This document shows, piece by piece, positions 26,901 through 35,055 of a DNA stretch of 64,000 nt. A program made the position numbers and the translations under genes. This stretch comes from Streptomyces sp. 3214.6 (GTDB taxonomy: Bacteria > Actinomycetota > Actinomycetes > Streptomycetales > Streptomycetaceae): NCBI RefSeq assembly GCF_900129855.1, contig NZ_LT670819.1, forward strand, positions 2,108,001 to 2,172,000. The letters run 5' to 3'. The notes beneath the pieces are model-generated. The model saw nothing but the letters and a program-made list of their open reading frames with translations, was not told the DNA's origin and did not search any database. Numbering within the stretch: the first letter of the stretch is position 1; every line of letters starts with the position of its first letter.

Positions 26901-29900
26901 CGAGCCGTCGCGCAGGGCCGAGTTCAGCGGGCCGCCCGCGTGGAGCGCGACATCGAGGAGTACGGGGTGGGCGACGTAACGGCTGGTGGGTCCGGTCATC
27001 TCGGCGGCGGGTGCGGCGGGCATGGTGTACTCGGCGAGAAGCTCGCCGGTTCCGCCCACGTCGTCGCAGCGGAACCAGGCGCCGGTCACGGCACGGAAGT
27101 CGGAGCCGTAGACGGTGCCCGCGCGGTCGCTGATCGCGTAGAACTCGTCGTGGTTCAGGGTCATCGCCCCGTCGAGGCGGGCGCGGATGGCCGCGGCGTC
27201 GAGCGCCTGGGGGCTGGGGGCGGTGACGGCGCGCAGTCGGCCGCGGGCGTGCTGCTGCCACGGCTGGGCCGGGCCGCCGAGCCGGTCCCGCCGCGAGGAG
27301 ATCGTGATGACGTCTCCCGACACGGCAGTGCTGAGGTGTACCTGCGCGGGGTCGCCGGGTGCGGGCATGGTGAGGCCGGACGTGACGGCCAGGTCGGTGA
27401 CCTGGATCGCGTGGTCGCGGATCGCCGCGGGTCCTGCGACCAGAGCCATTTCGGCGAAGGCCGCGCCGGGCATGACGGTCGAGCCCGCCACTCGGTGTCC
27501 GCTCAACCAGGGCACCCGCGTTGTTTCGACCGTTCCTTCCCACTGCGGGTCCGGGACGGCCACCCGCTCGCCGAGCAGCGGGTGTACGAGCTTGCCGTCG
27601 CCGGGGCCGTGCCCCCACCAGGACGGTTCGCCGACCCACAGCCGTTCCCGCTGCCACGGGTAGGCGGGCAGGTCCGCGACGCGGCCGGGTGCGGCGAACC
27701 ACGTCTGCATGTCGACGGCGCCGCCGGCCGCGAGTACCGCCGCGGCGTGCGCGTCGAGGTCCGGCTTCTGGTCGCGGCGCAGGGTCTCGGTCGCTGTGAA
27801 GGAAGGGCTGTCCGGCGACTGGGAGATGCGGCGCAGGTAGGTGGCGAGTACGGGGTGCGGGCCGATCTCGACGAGTACGCCCGCGCCGGCGGCGGTCATC
27901 GCCTGGACGGCCTCGGCCATCCTGACCGGCTCCCGGATGTTGCGCCACCAGTAGTCCGCGTTCATCGTCCGGCCGTCCGGCACGGCCGCGCCGGTCACCG
28001 TGGAGAACATGGGCAGCTTCGGGTCGTCGGTCGCGAGGTCGTCGAGTTCCTCGAGGATCTGGTCCCGGATCGGGTCCATCCTGGCGCTGTGAAAGGCGTA
28101 GTCGAGGGGCAGCAGCCGGAAGAACACGCCGCGGTCGGCGAGTATCTTGCCGATTTCCTCCAGCGCTTCGCGGTCGCCGGAGAGGGTGACGTCGCTGGGC
28201 GAGTTGACGGCGCTGATCTCCACCTCGGCCCCGCTGGACGCGATCAGCGCGTCCGCTTCCGCCGGGCCGACGGCGGCGGCGGCCATCATCCCGGTGCCGG
28301 CCGTGCGGCCCTGTGCGGCGCTGCGGATCGCCACCACCCGGCAGGCCGCCTCCATGCCGAGGATGCCTGCGGCGTAGGCGGCGGCGATCTCCCCGACGCT
28401 GTGCCCGGTGACCATCGACGGGGTGACTCCCCGCTCACGCAGCGAGGCCAGCAGCCCCACCTGGACGGCGAACAGAAGCGGTTGGGCGATCTCCGTGCGC
28501 GCCAGGTCGTACTGCCCGTCGGCGAGCGCGGCGGCCACCGACCAGCCGAGCAGCGGGGACAGATACGTGTCCGCCTCCTGCACGGCGGCGGTGAAGACGG
28601 CGTCGGCCCCGGCGCCGGCGCCCATCAACGCCGACCCCATGCCGGCCCATTGGGAGCCGTTGCCCGCGAACACGAACCCGACGGGTGTCCCTGCCGCCGC
28701 GGCTGCCTCGCAGCGGGCGGCGGCTGAGGGAAGCGTCCCGGCGGAGATGCTGTACAGGTCCTGAGCGGCACCGGCCGCGTCATCGGCGATCACCACAGCG
28801 GTGTGCTCGTAGCGTTGTCGCCGGCGCACTGAGGTGAACGCGGCGTCGTAGAAGCTGCCCGGGGTGTCCTCCAGGTACTCGGCCATCGCCCATGCGGCCT
28901 CGTTGAGCGCTTCCGGGGTTCGCGCGGAGACCAGCACCGGCAGCCGCCGGTCGGCCGTCGGGGGCCGGGTGTCGGTGTGCTCTGCCGTCGGCTCGGCGAG
29001 GATGACGTGGGCGTTCGCGCCGCCGATGCCGAACGAGTTGATCCCTGCCGCGGCACGGCCCGGGCCCCGCTCGATCGGGATCTCCCGGTCCGTGGGGAGG
29101 AGTCCCAGCCCGTCGAAGTCGATGGCGGAATTGCGGGGCAGGCCGTGCAGGGACGGGGGGATCCGGCCGCTGCGCAGGACGACCAGGCTCTTGAGCAGTC
29201 CGGCCATTCCGGAGGCGCACTCGAGGTGCCCGATGTTGGTCTTCACCGACCCGATCGGGAGCGGGCGGTCGGCGGCCCTGTGCGCGCCGAGCGCGGCGCC
29301 GAGCGCGGTGCATTCCACCGGGTCTCCGACCGGTGTGCCGGTCCCGTGGCATTCCAGGTAGACCAGCTCTTCGGGGCTGATACCGGCTTCCGCGTACACC
29401 TGCTCCAGGAGCGCCTGTTGGGTGACCGGGGACGGCTGGCTCATCACGTTCACCGACCGGCCGTCCGTGTTGGTGCCCGAGCCCGCGACGACCGCCAGGA
29501 CCCGGTCCCCGTCCGCGAGCGCGTCATCGAGCCGCTTGAGCAGGACGACGCCGCCGCCCTCGCCTCGTACGAACCCGTCGGCGAGTTCCGAGAAGGCATG
29601 GCAGCGTCCGGTCGGCGACAGTACGGATGCCTCGGCGAATCCGATGTAGTCGACGGGGTTCAGCAGCAGGCCGACACCGGCGGCTATCGCGGTCCGTACC
29701 TTCCCGCTCGTCACCGCCTGGGCGGCCTGGTGCAGGGCGACCAGCGCCGACGAGCACGCCGTGTCGATCGAGTACGACGGGCCCCGCCAGTCCAGCAGGA
29801 ACGACAGCCGGTTGGACGCGTTGCAGGTGAGGGTGCCCTGCAACGAATGGGCGTCGATCGCCTCGGGTCGCGCGGAGACCAGCTCCCAGTACCCGCGCGT

Positions 29901-30284
29901 GGAGGTCCCCACGTAGACGGCGCCGTCCTGCCCCTCCACCGCCGCCGGGTCGATGCCGGCGTGGTGGAACGCCTCTATCGTCATTTCCAGCAACAGCCGC
30001 TGCTGCGGGTCCATCTGGGCCGCCTCACGCGGCGAGATCCCGAAGAAACCGGGGTCGAAACCGGTGATGTCCTGCAGGAACCCGCCGGCGTTGGTGTAAC
30101 TCATCCCCGGGCGGTGCTCGCCCGGGGCACACCACAGCGCCGGATCGAACCGGTCCGGCGGCACTTCGGTCACCAGGTCGAGGCCGGCGAACAGGGCCGC
30201 CTCCAGTTGATCCAGGTTGTTGATGCCGCCCGGCAGCCGACAGCCCACTCCCACGATTGCTGCGCAGTTCCCAAGATCGCCCAC
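23922..30284 (-). CDS. MAS-like fully reducing single-module PKS (KS-AT-DH-ER-KR-ACP)
   Basis: 2120 aa, close to the length of mycocerosic acid synthase, whose N-terminus it resembles. KS: Cys177 (DTACSS), His313 (ECHGTGT), His353 (NIGH). AT: GHSVGE with Ser629 and YAFH at 729-732, by eye pointing to malonyl-CoA. DH: 'GHRVAGSTVMPG' (His930) and 'HPVLLDVAL'. ER: 'AAALNYKDVMLATG' and 'GGAGGVG'. KR: 'TGGTAGFG' and 'QASYAAAN' with the catalytic Tyr. ACP: Ser2070 ('LGLDSI'). It has no docking helices, so it may act alone and iteratively to build a saturated acyl chain. GTG 30284 was chosen because GGAGGAG lies seven bases upstream; an ATG at 30329 is less likely. Confidence 0.88.
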   Translation of the reverse strand: MGDLGNCAAIVGVGCRLPGGINNLDQLEAALFAGLDLVTEVPPDRFDPALWCAPGEHRPGMSYTNAGGFLQDITGFDPGFFGISPREAAQMDPQQRLLLEMTIEAFHHAGIDPAAVEGQDGAVYVGTSTRGYWELVSARPEAIDAHSLQGTLTCNASNRLSFLLDWRGPSYSIDTACSSALVALHQAAQAVTSGKVRTAIAAGVGLLLNPVDYIGFAEASVLSPTGRCHAFSELADGFVRGEGGGVVLLKRLDDALADGDRVLAVVAGSGTNTDGRSVNVMSQPSPVTQQALLEQVYAEAGISPEELVYLECHGTGTPVGDPVECTALGAALGAHRAADRPLPIGSVKTNIGHLECASGMAGLLKSLVVLRSGRIPPSLHGLPRNSAIDFDGLGLLPTDREIPIERGPGRAAAGINSFGIGGANAHVILAEPTAEHTDTRPPTADRRLPVLVSARTPEALNEAAWAMAEYLEDTPGSFYDAAFTSVRRRQRYEHTAVVIADDAAGAAQDLYSISAGTLPSAAARCEAAAAAGTPVGFVFAGNGSQWAGMGSALMGAGAGADAVFTAAVQEADTYLSPLLGWSVAAALADGQYDLARTEIAQPLLFAVQVGLLASLRERGVTPSMVTGHSVGEIAAAYAAGILGMEAACRVVAIRSAAQGRTAGTGMMAAAAVGPAEADALIASSGAEVEISAVNSPSDVTLSGDREALEEIGKILADRGVFFRLLPLDYAFHSARMDPIRDQILEELDDLATDDPKLPMFSTVTGAAVPDGRTMNADYWWRNIREPVRMAEAVQAMTAAGAGVLVEIGPHPVLATYLRRISQSPDSPSFTATETLRRDQKPDLDAHAAAVLAAGGAVDMQTWFAAPGRVADLPAYPWQRERLWVGEPSWWGHGPGDGKLVHPLLGERVAVPDPQWEGTVETTRVPWLSGHRVAGSTVMPGAAFAEMALVAGPAAIRDHAIQVTDLAVTSGLTMPAPGDPAQVHLSTAVSGDVITISSRRDRLGGPAQPWQQHARGRLRAVTAPSPQALDAAAIRARLDGAMTLNHDEFYAISDRAGTVYGSDFRAVTGAWFRCDDVGGTGELLAEYTMPAAPAAEMTGPTSRYVAHPVLLDVALHAGGPLNSALRDGSMLFMPVEFGALTAWSRPPTQGIVHVVAHSETGREAVWDVTLAAPDGTVAITIKNMRLRLIEGRPQPPLGVWAATSEAAAFTDEPGTPLPTDTVGTPTAWTVMADHGGLPFARQLADTLDATAPTAVAPGDTAAWTDAVRPDAATAVALVLSDDNDNDDPVAAAAHAGQILRDVAVAWQQRIADTPDARLTLWLITGPCGAMAHPGTDGAGSMAAASAWGTARTITNEIPGIAIRRIAVEPSFSTALTERVAEVLTADTGQEDEFAVFADQVRVPRLAPLPPSTAEATPPRGRPADQATALQVSTIALTPQFGPAAIPMPEPGPGQVVIEVKAAALNYKDVMLATGLMPIEPSQADWRAGVNAGPLIGQECAGVIARTGPGVTGLHVGQAVMAVASGSLASHVKAEAAVTAPIPEGMDFQHAATMPLVYATAHYSLNVLAGMSAGETLLLPGGAGGVGLAALNLARLAGVRVIGLASTPEKRQLLLDRGAEHALDSRSGDFPDQVRELTGGRGVDIVLNSLTGTAAAACLELLAPDGRFVELGKRDLYGDAGLRLRPFLNTLSYFAVDLAQLIDRRPERAREVLSDIARLAGEGRIEPLPHLVYPAAALDDAFNRLKRSEHIGKLVIDTTGIAAQRVTFDPEGVYLVTGGTAGFGAATARWLADHGAGRVIVTGRHEPAQQPDRAGITFMAADVTDRAAMTQVIDHARTCAPGGLRGVFHCAAGYDDGPVEEQTLDRYEGVLAPKVAGAHLLDELTSDCDLDHFVLYSSISALLGNRLQASYAAANLCLETLARRRRDRGQAALAVGWGAIAGTGVVVRDNLAESMTRLGLEPISTAEALDRLGRLLTGDAPHSAVIARVDWERAGLMFPASAATRFSHLITSASGQQDRAGTSLREQLQAGEAADAEELATQALTDVIAAILRTEPERLSPSVPLNRLGLDSILATELAVTLRRQLDLDIPTLEILASQGIRDLANRAMAAAGVSHAKEQHS

Positions 30285-30386
30285 GAGTCTCTCCTCCCAG
30301 AATCCTGAAACAAAACGCATGGTGGTCAATTGCAGTGAACAGTGAGAATTTCACGTGCGGTGGCGAACTCGTTCACTCACCACTCC

Positions 30387-30410
30387 ATTCACCGCTTCAT
30401 TCACCGCTTC
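30387..30410 (+). repeat. 12-bp tandem repeat between PPTase and PKS genes
   Basis: ATTCACCGCTTC twice in a row (30387-30398, 30399-30410), then a partial ATTCA and TTCAC. It lies in the 132-bp gap downstream of the PPTase gene and upstream of the PKS start. This is the only sizeable gap in the long minus-strand gene series and may hold a promoter. Confidence 0.6.
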
Positions 30411-30416
30411 ATTCAT

Positions 30417-30983
30417 TCACTGCTGGATCGCAACGGCGAACGAAAGGTCTTCCTCGGAACGGATCCACACCGGTACCGTCACACCGCGATAGGACGCGAT
30501 CAATGCATCGTCGGACCGATCGAGTTCGATCTTCCAGAACAGGAAGTGTTCCGGTGCACCGATGCCGTACAGCGCCTTGAAAGCAGCCTCCTTGGCCGAG
30601 AAGAGTTCCCGTGGGGTGAATTCCCCGGCGGGCGGGAGCAGCGTATTTCGCTCCCGTCCGCTCAGGACGAATCCGGCAACGCGCGGACCGATGACCGCGC
30701 TTTCGATGTCCACGCCGACCGCCGCGGCACCGGGAATCACCACCGCGACCGCCAGACGGTCGGTGTGGGAGATCGATCCGGCGAATCCCGGCGGGAAGAG
30801 CGGCCGTCCGTCTCGGTCACGGGGCACGGTCCGGTCGGCGGCGCCGGCCGCGGCCAGCGCCGCCGCGGCCGCCCGGCGGCCGGCCGTGAACTGCTGATGC
30901 GGCCCGTACGGCCGGCGCACCGCACGCCATTCGGTCCGCATTCCCGCGGCGGCGCGGGCGGGAACCGCCGGCTCGACAACCAC
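30417..30983 (-). CDS. Sfp-type 4'-phosphopantetheinyl transferase
   Basis: 188-aa PPTase with both signatures: 'VGVDIE' (89-94) and 'FSAKEAAFKALY' (128-139), plus 'GSISHTDRLAVAVV'. It transfers the phosphopantetheine arm of CoA to the carrier proteins and domains of the cluster, probably including the unusual small carrier proteins in the same operon. GTG start at 30983; ribosome site weak, nine bases after the ACP stop. A cluster-encoded PPTase fits a cluster with many divergent carriers. Confidence 0.92.
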   Translation of the reverse strand: MVVEPAVPARAAAGMRTEWRAVRRPYGPHQQFTAGRRAAAAALAAAGAADRTVPRDRDGRPLFPPGFAGSISHTDRLAVAVVIPGAAAVGVDIESAVIGPRVAGFVLSGRERNTLLPPAGEFTPRELFSAKEAAFKALYGIGAPEHFLFWKIELDRSDDALIASYRGVTVPVWIRSEEDLSFAVAIQQ

Positions 30984-30992
30984 GTCGGGCCG

Positions 30993-31247
30993 TCAACCGC
31001 GCAGTGCCACGACGTGGTCGGCCAGCGACTCGATCGAGCGCAGCGCCTCCGGCTGGACGTCGTCGTCCCATTCGAAGTCGAACGCGTCCTCCATCGCCAC
31101 CAGCAGAGCGACCAGCGCGTTCGAGGACATCCCCGCCTGGCGGAGCGACTCGGTGTCCGACACCGTGCTCACGAACCGGTCGCCGCCCTGCTGCTCCCGC
31201 AGCAGTTCACGGATGCTCCGCCGCACCTCGAATGCTTCATCAGGCAC
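30993..31247 (-). CDS. acyl carrier protein-like protein
   Basis: 84-aa acidic carrier protein. The attachment region reads 'LRQAGMSSNALVALLVAMEDAF', with Ser-Ser in place of the usual Asp-Ser; the second Ser is the likely phosphopantetheine site. The C-terminal helix 'SIESLADHVVALRG' fits ACPs. GTG start overlaps the upstream hydrolase gene by eight bases. It is a different type from the carrier at 33921, so the operon supplies two distinct discrete carriers. Partner enzyme unknown. Confidence 0.75.
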   Translation of the reverse strand: MPDEAFEVRRSIRELLREQQGGDRFVSTVSDTESLRQAGMSSNALVALLVAMEDAFDFEWDDDVQPEALRSIESLADHVVALRG

Positions 31248-32103
31248 GTGATTCCACTTCTTCGACGAACTTTCGGACGATCGACTGGAAGCCCTCGGAA
31301 TCGTCGATGAAGGGGATGTGCCCGGCCTTCGGAATGATCTCGCAGCGGCCGTCCGGGAAGAGGCCGGCCAGTTCCTTGGCGCCGGTCGGGCTGAGCAGGA
31401 AGTCGTCGTCGCCGACGACGACCAGCGTCGGCGCCTCGATCCGGGCCAGCATCTCGGGGCTGCTCTTGTCCTGCATGGCGCGCTTCAGACCGTTGGTCAT
31501 CTCCTCGACGGTGGCGAGCGCGCTGAAGCTCTCCCGGAAGCCCAGGAAGCCGGGCGCACCGATCGCCTCGTTCATTTCCGCGCTGAACACCTCGGGGTAC
31601 AGATGCTCGTACAGGCCCTCAAGGCCGTGGCTCTCCAGCGTCCGCAGCCACGCCCGCTGGATCTGCCGCTGCCGCCGCATGCCGCGCGGGCCGAAGGCCG
31701 GGCCGGTCAGCACCAGACCCTTGACGCGATCGGGGTACCGCAGCGCCACTTCCCTGGCGAACACGGTGGAGGTCGACAGGCCGACCAGATACGTCGACTC
31801 GATCTCCAGGGCGTCGAGCAGGGCGATCAGGTCAACCGTGTGCTCGTCCCAGGTGGGTTCCTCCGCGACCTTCGAGGAGTGGCCGTGATTGCACAGGTCG
31901 AAACTCAGCACGCGGTAATGCTGTTCGAGTTCCTCGGTGTACACCCGCCACGCCGGGACGGGCAGGAAGAAGGTGTTGAGCAGCGTGAGGGCAGTGCCTT
32001 CACCACGGGACTCGTAGTAGAGTTCGACGCCCTCCCTGGTGCGAATTCGCGGAGTGTCGTGGTAGGTCATATCCAGCCGGGACAGTTCTTCATAGCTTGC
32101 CAT
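31240..32103 (-). CDS. alpha/beta hydrolase
   Basis: 287-aa alpha/beta hydrolase: nucleophile elbow 'LVGLSTSTVFAREVALRYPDRV' (G-x-S-x-S rather than G-x-S-x-G), acid in 'VVVGDDDFLLSP', base His in 'PKAGHIPFIDD'. Sequence style is like BioH/pimeloyl methyl esterase or thioesterase-type hydrolases. It may hydrolyse or transfer an acyl thioester from one of the two carriers in the operon. ATG 32103 has GGAGGAATCGC upstream. It overlaps the flavoprotein gene by 14 bases and the ACP gene by eight. Confidence 0.85.
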   Translation of the reverse strand: MASYEELSRLDMTYHDTPRIRTREGVELYYESRGEGTALTLLNTFFLPVPAWRVYTEELEQHYRVLSFDLCNHGHSSKVAEEPTWDEHTVDLIALLDALEIESTYLVGLSTSTVFAREVALRYPDRVKGLVLTGPAFGPRGMRRQRQIQRAWLRTLESHGLEGLYEHLYPEVFSAEMNEAIGAPGFLGFRESFSALATVEEMTNGLKRAMQDKSSPEMLARIEAPTLVVVGDDDFLLSPTGAKELAGLFPDGRCEIIPKAGHIPFIDDSEGFQSIVRKFVEEVESRA

Positions 32104-33094
32104 GCGATTCCTCCACATTCTCTGTTCCCACAGTGCCGGAACCCGGCAGAATGCGGGCAAATTCGGCGACGATGTCGGCCGCCGGGCGTTCGCCGGAAAT
32201 GGCGCCGCAGGACAGTCCGCAGTACATCGCCATCTCTTCAATGCGGCCGCTGGTGGTGACGGTGGGCACCGCGGCGCTGAAGCGCGGCACCACGTATTGC
32301 TTCCCCTCGACCACGGTGCGGCCGATGAATTTCTTCGGCTGGTCGGAGTCGCGGGTGACGGCCGTCGCGAGGACGCGGTGCCGTCGGCCGGACCAGCCGA
32401 TCTCGTACACGTCGGTGATCACCGTGTCGGCCTCGTCGGAGGCGCAGACCGCGGTCTTGAAGTAGGGGTGGGCCATCGACTCGCGGGCGACCACGAAGGC
32501 AGTGCCGAGCAGCACGCCGTCGGCTCCGGCGGCGATCGCCCGGCCCGCCTCGGCCGGTGAGCCGATGCCGCCGGCCGCGACGAGGCAGGCGTCGGGCAGC
32601 AGGGCGCGCAGCTCCGCGACCAGCTCGTCACGGTGCGCCGTGCCGAGGAGATGACCGCCCGCCTCGGTGCCCTGCACCACCACGATCGCGCCCTGTCCGG
32701 CCGCGTGCACGCCGTCCCGTACGGTCCCGATCTGGACGACGAGCTGCCGCCCCGCACCGGTGATCCGCTCGCACACGGCATCGTCCGGCATGCCGAACAG
32801 CGACAGGTACACCTGCTGGGGCGTCTCGTCGAGCACCTGCGTGACCTGCCGGTCGAGCTCCTCCGGTCCGACGACCTCCGGGATGAGGTTCACGCCGACA
32901 GCGCGGTCGGTGCCCGCGACCAGCCGTTTCAGCGCTGCCGACAGCGCCTCGCCGACCAGCTTGTAGCCGCCGAGGCAGCCCGCCGCGCCCGCCTCCGACA
33001 CCGCGCACGCCAGGTCCGGGCCTGCGACGCCGCCCATTCCCGACTGGAGCAGGCTCACCCTGATCCCGAGCGCCTCCGCCAATGTGGCGCGCAT
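32090..33094 (-). CDS. nitronate monooxygenase / FabK-like FMN enzyme
   Basis: 334-aa TIM-barrel flavoprotein of the 2-nitropropane dioxygenase family. 'LLQSGMGGVAGPDLACAVSEAG' is the N-terminal FMN site; 'VVVQGTEAGGHLLG' carries the catalytic His; 'AAGADGVLLGTAFVVA' is the FMN-phosphate site. Family members oxidise alkyl nitronates to carbonyl plus nitrite, or reduce enoyl thioesters (FabK, PfaD). Next to an AurF-like N-oxygenase the nitronate reaction is attractive, but FabK-type reduction cannot be excluded. The start ATG shares one base with the ligase stop (TGATG). Confidence 0.88.
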   Translation of the reverse strand: MRATLAEALGIRVSLLQSGMGGVAGPDLACAVSEAGAAGCLGGYKLVGEALSAALKRLVAGTDRAVGVNLIPEVVGPEELDRQVTQVLDETPQQVYLSLFGMPDDAVCERITGAGRQLVVQIGTVRDGVHAAGQGAIVVVQGTEAGGHLLGTAHRDELVAELRALLPDACLVAAGGIGSPAEAGRAIAAGADGVLLGTAFVVARESMAHPYFKTAVCASDEADTVITDVYEIGWSGRRHRVLATAVTRDSDQPKKFIGRTVVEGKQYVVPRFSAAVPTVTTSGRIEEMAMYCGLSCGAISGERPAADIVAEFARILPGSGTVGTENVEESHGKL

Positions 33095-33921
33095 CAGCCC
33101 AGACTCTCCACTGCGGACAGCGCGGCGGCGGTGTCGCCGAAGTGCCGGGTCAGGGTGTGCACCCATCGCTCCAGGCCGAAGGCGAGGCAGCTGGTGTGCG
33201 CCGTGTCGTCGCCGGCCTGGATGGCGCATCGCTCGCCGAAGAAGTTCCGGTGGTAGTTGACCGAGCCGATCGCCAGGCCGTCGACGACGAACTCCTCCTT
33301 CACCGGGAACAGCCGCTGCATCTTGGCCTTGCTGCTGTTCTTGTCGAAGAAGGGATCGGTCGCGACCTCGATCTGGACGTCCAGCCCGAGTCCGGCGCAG
33401 AGCGTCAGTACGGCGTCCTTGGCGTTCAGCAGATGCTGCTTGGCGCCGTCCTCCGGGCCGATGAAGACGATCTCCCGCATGGAGAAGCCCAGCAGCCGCT
33501 GGAGGCCGTCGTAGTGGTCCTCGTTGCGGAAGCAGGTGGCGACCGTGGTCCGCAGCAGCCCGGCGTCGGGCAGCGTCCGGCCTGCCAGATTGACGTAGAT
33601 CGCGTAACAGGCGGCCGACGGCAGTGCGAAGGCGGTCGTCTCCATGATCTCGGGCGGCACGCGGTCGATCGGCCGCTCCGCCTCGGTGAGCAACTTGCCG
33701 AGGCGTGGCGGGTCGAGCCGGGTCGCGGCCAGGCCCAGTTGCGGGAAGTTGTCGAAGTAGTCGAACCTGTCCAGATCCTCACACCGGATCAGGAACGGGA
33801 ACCGGAACTCCGGGGCCTGCCATCCTTCGGCCAAACGCTGGAACACCGCGTCGAGCGCCCGCAGCAGACGCAGTTGGCCACCGTCGAGAACTCCCAGGCC
33901 GTTGTCGGTTGCTGTGGTCAT
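33094..33921 (-). CDS. amino acid:[carrier protein] ligase (SerRS-like, no tRNA-binding domain)
   Basis: 275-aa class II aminoacyl-tRNA synthetase catalytic core. Motif 2 is 'TCFRNEDHYDGLQRLLGF' (R132, E134) and motif 3 'SCLAFGLERW' (R252). Cys130 and Cys245, with an intervening Glu, fit the Cys-Glu-Cys zinc site of archaeal-type SerRS and of amino acid:CP ligases (Bradyrhizobium Bll0957 type, which load Gly or Ala). The SerRS N-terminal tRNA-binding arm is absent and the length is well below SerRS (about 430 aa). It is directly after its carrier protein gene, stop and start sharing a base. GTG-ATG double start; ATG 33921 used. Amino acid not assignable from sequence. Confidence 0.85.
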   Translation of the reverse strand: MTTATDNGLGVLDGGQLRLLRALDAVFQRLAEGWQAPEFRFPFLIRCEDLDRFDYFDNFPQLGLAATRLDPPRLGKLLTEAERPIDRVPPEIMETTAFALPSAACYAIYVNLAGRTLPDAGLLRTTVATCFRNEDHYDGLQRLLGFSMREIVFIGPEDGAKQHLLNAKDAVLTLCAGLGLDVQIEVATDPFFDKNSSKAKMQRLFPVKEEFVVDGLAIGSVNYHRNFFGERCAIQAGDDTAHTSCLAFGLERWVHTLTRHFGDTAAALSAVESLG

Positions 33922-34163
33922 CACGCCGCCTTCTGCTTGAAGAATCGCGCTTCGATCGCGTGGAGCGTGCGGAAGTCGTCCAGATCCAGGTCTTCTGGGT
34001 CGATCGGCTCGCCGGTCAACTCCTCGAGCAGGAAGATGAATTCGACGAAGGCCAGCGAGTTGATGGCCCGGCTGTCGATCAGGTCGAGGTCGCCGTCCAG
34101 CCGGTCGATCTTGGGATTGCGGCCCAGGATGAACTCCCGAACCGCCTGCATGGGCTCGGTCAT
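33921..34163 (-). CDS. small carrier protein partner of the aminoacyl:CP ligase
   Basis: 80-aa carrier: 'DLIDSRAINSLAFVEFIFLLEELTGEPID', with Ser36 in INSLAF as the likely phosphopantetheine site. This LIDSRxIxSL pattern is typical of the carrier proteins paired with amino acid:CP ligases rather than of PKS ACPs. Coupled by TGATG overlaps to the diiron oxygenase gene upstream and the ligase gene downstream. It probably holds the aminoacyl group while the AurF-like enzyme acts. Confidence 0.88.
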   Translation of the reverse strand: MTEPMQAVREFILGRNPKIDRLDGDLDLIDSRAINSLAFVEFIFLLEELTGEPIDPEDLDLDDFRTLHAIEARFFKQKAA

Positions 34164-35041
34164 CACTTGATCAGTTCCCTGCCTGCGCCTGCCTTGGACA
34201 GGAACTTCCGCGTCCGCTTGAGTATCCGGTCGTGCGCCTCCACCCGCGCGGGGTGTTCCAGCGCGCGCCGCCGCAGCGCCAGCGCGTCCGGGATGCCGGC
34301 GTCGCGGTAGGCGGCCGGGTTGTAGAGGGTGCCGATGCTGTACTGCAGGTAGTTCTCGAGATACTCGGCGACCACCGGCACCTCGTCCGGATCACGCCTG
34401 GCCACCTGGCCGAGCAGGTTGGTGAAGACCATCCGGCCGAACGCGACGTGCCGGCTCTCGTCCTGGTGGTGCACCCGGTTGATCTCACGGGCGATGTGCG
34501 GCAACGACGGGTCGGTCGCCATGTGCGCGTTGTAGTGGTCGACGATCTCCTCGAAGATCAGGATGCGCGCGAACACGATGACCTCGCGAGCCACCGTGGA
34601 GAGGTGGGCGACCGAGTCGGCCTTGAGCGTCGGCTGTGCCGGATACAGCTTGCCGCCGTAGCGCAGGCAGAACTGCGCGAAGAACCACATGTGCTCGTTT
34701 TCCTCACCGATGAAGTGGTGCAGGAATTCCGAGACGTCGGCGTAGGTCCGCTCGTGGATGCGCATCACGACGTCGCTCATCAGCTCGCGGATGCCATGGA
34801 TGTTGAGGCTGAAGAAATTGATCGCCTCGTATTTGGTCAGCGCGATCTGCTGTTCACGCGTCAACTCGTCCCACATCGGCGTGCCGGCCAGCGTGGTCAG
34901 GCTCTCGCTCATCCACGGCAGGTCGGGCTCGATTGTCTCGGGCCAGTCGAACATCGTATACGGGTTGTAATAGCCGGACTCGGCCAGCTGTTCCAACCGG
35001 TCGAGTTCGAGCACTACCGGCTCGATTTCGCGTACAGCCAT
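34163..35041 (-). CDS. AurF-like diiron oxygenase
   Basis: 292-aa protein of the p-aminobenzoate N-oxygenase (AurF) family. Ligand pattern visible: Glu72 ('KYEAINFF'), ExxH at Glu114/His117 ('EENEHMWFF'), Glu164 or Glu165 ('IFEEIVDHY'), and His191 with ExxH at Glu195/His198 ('HHQDESRHVAFG'). This matches the seven-ligand AurF set. AurF and CmlI oxidise arylamines to nitro groups; relatives act on carrier-bound substrates. Here the neighbours suggest oxidation of an aminoacyl group on the 80-aa carrier, giving N-hydroxy, oxime or nitro species; C-hydroxylation is also possible. ATG 35041 has GGAGA upstream. Confidence 0.88.
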   Translation of the reverse strand: MAVREIEPVVLELDRLEQLAESGYYNPYTMFDWPETIEPDLPWMSESLTTLAGTPMWDELTREQQIALTKYEAINFFSLNIHGIRELMSDVVMRIHERTYADVSEFLHHFIGEENEHMWFFAQFCLRYGGKLYPAQPTLKADSVAHLSTVAREVIVFARILIFEEIVDHYNAHMATDPSLPHIAREINRVHHQDESRHVAFGRMVFTNLLGQVARRDPDEVPVVAEYLENYLQYSIGTLYNPAAYRDAGIPDALALRRRALEHPARVEAHDRILKRTRKFLSKAGAGRELIK

Positions 35042-35055
35042 GTGCAGTCGTCTCC

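Noticed and set aside
33094..33921. Second seryl-tRNA synthetase as antibiotic resistance
   Set aside because: It lacks the tRNA-binding N-terminal arm and is coupled to a carrier protein gene, which fits an amino acid:carrier protein ligase.
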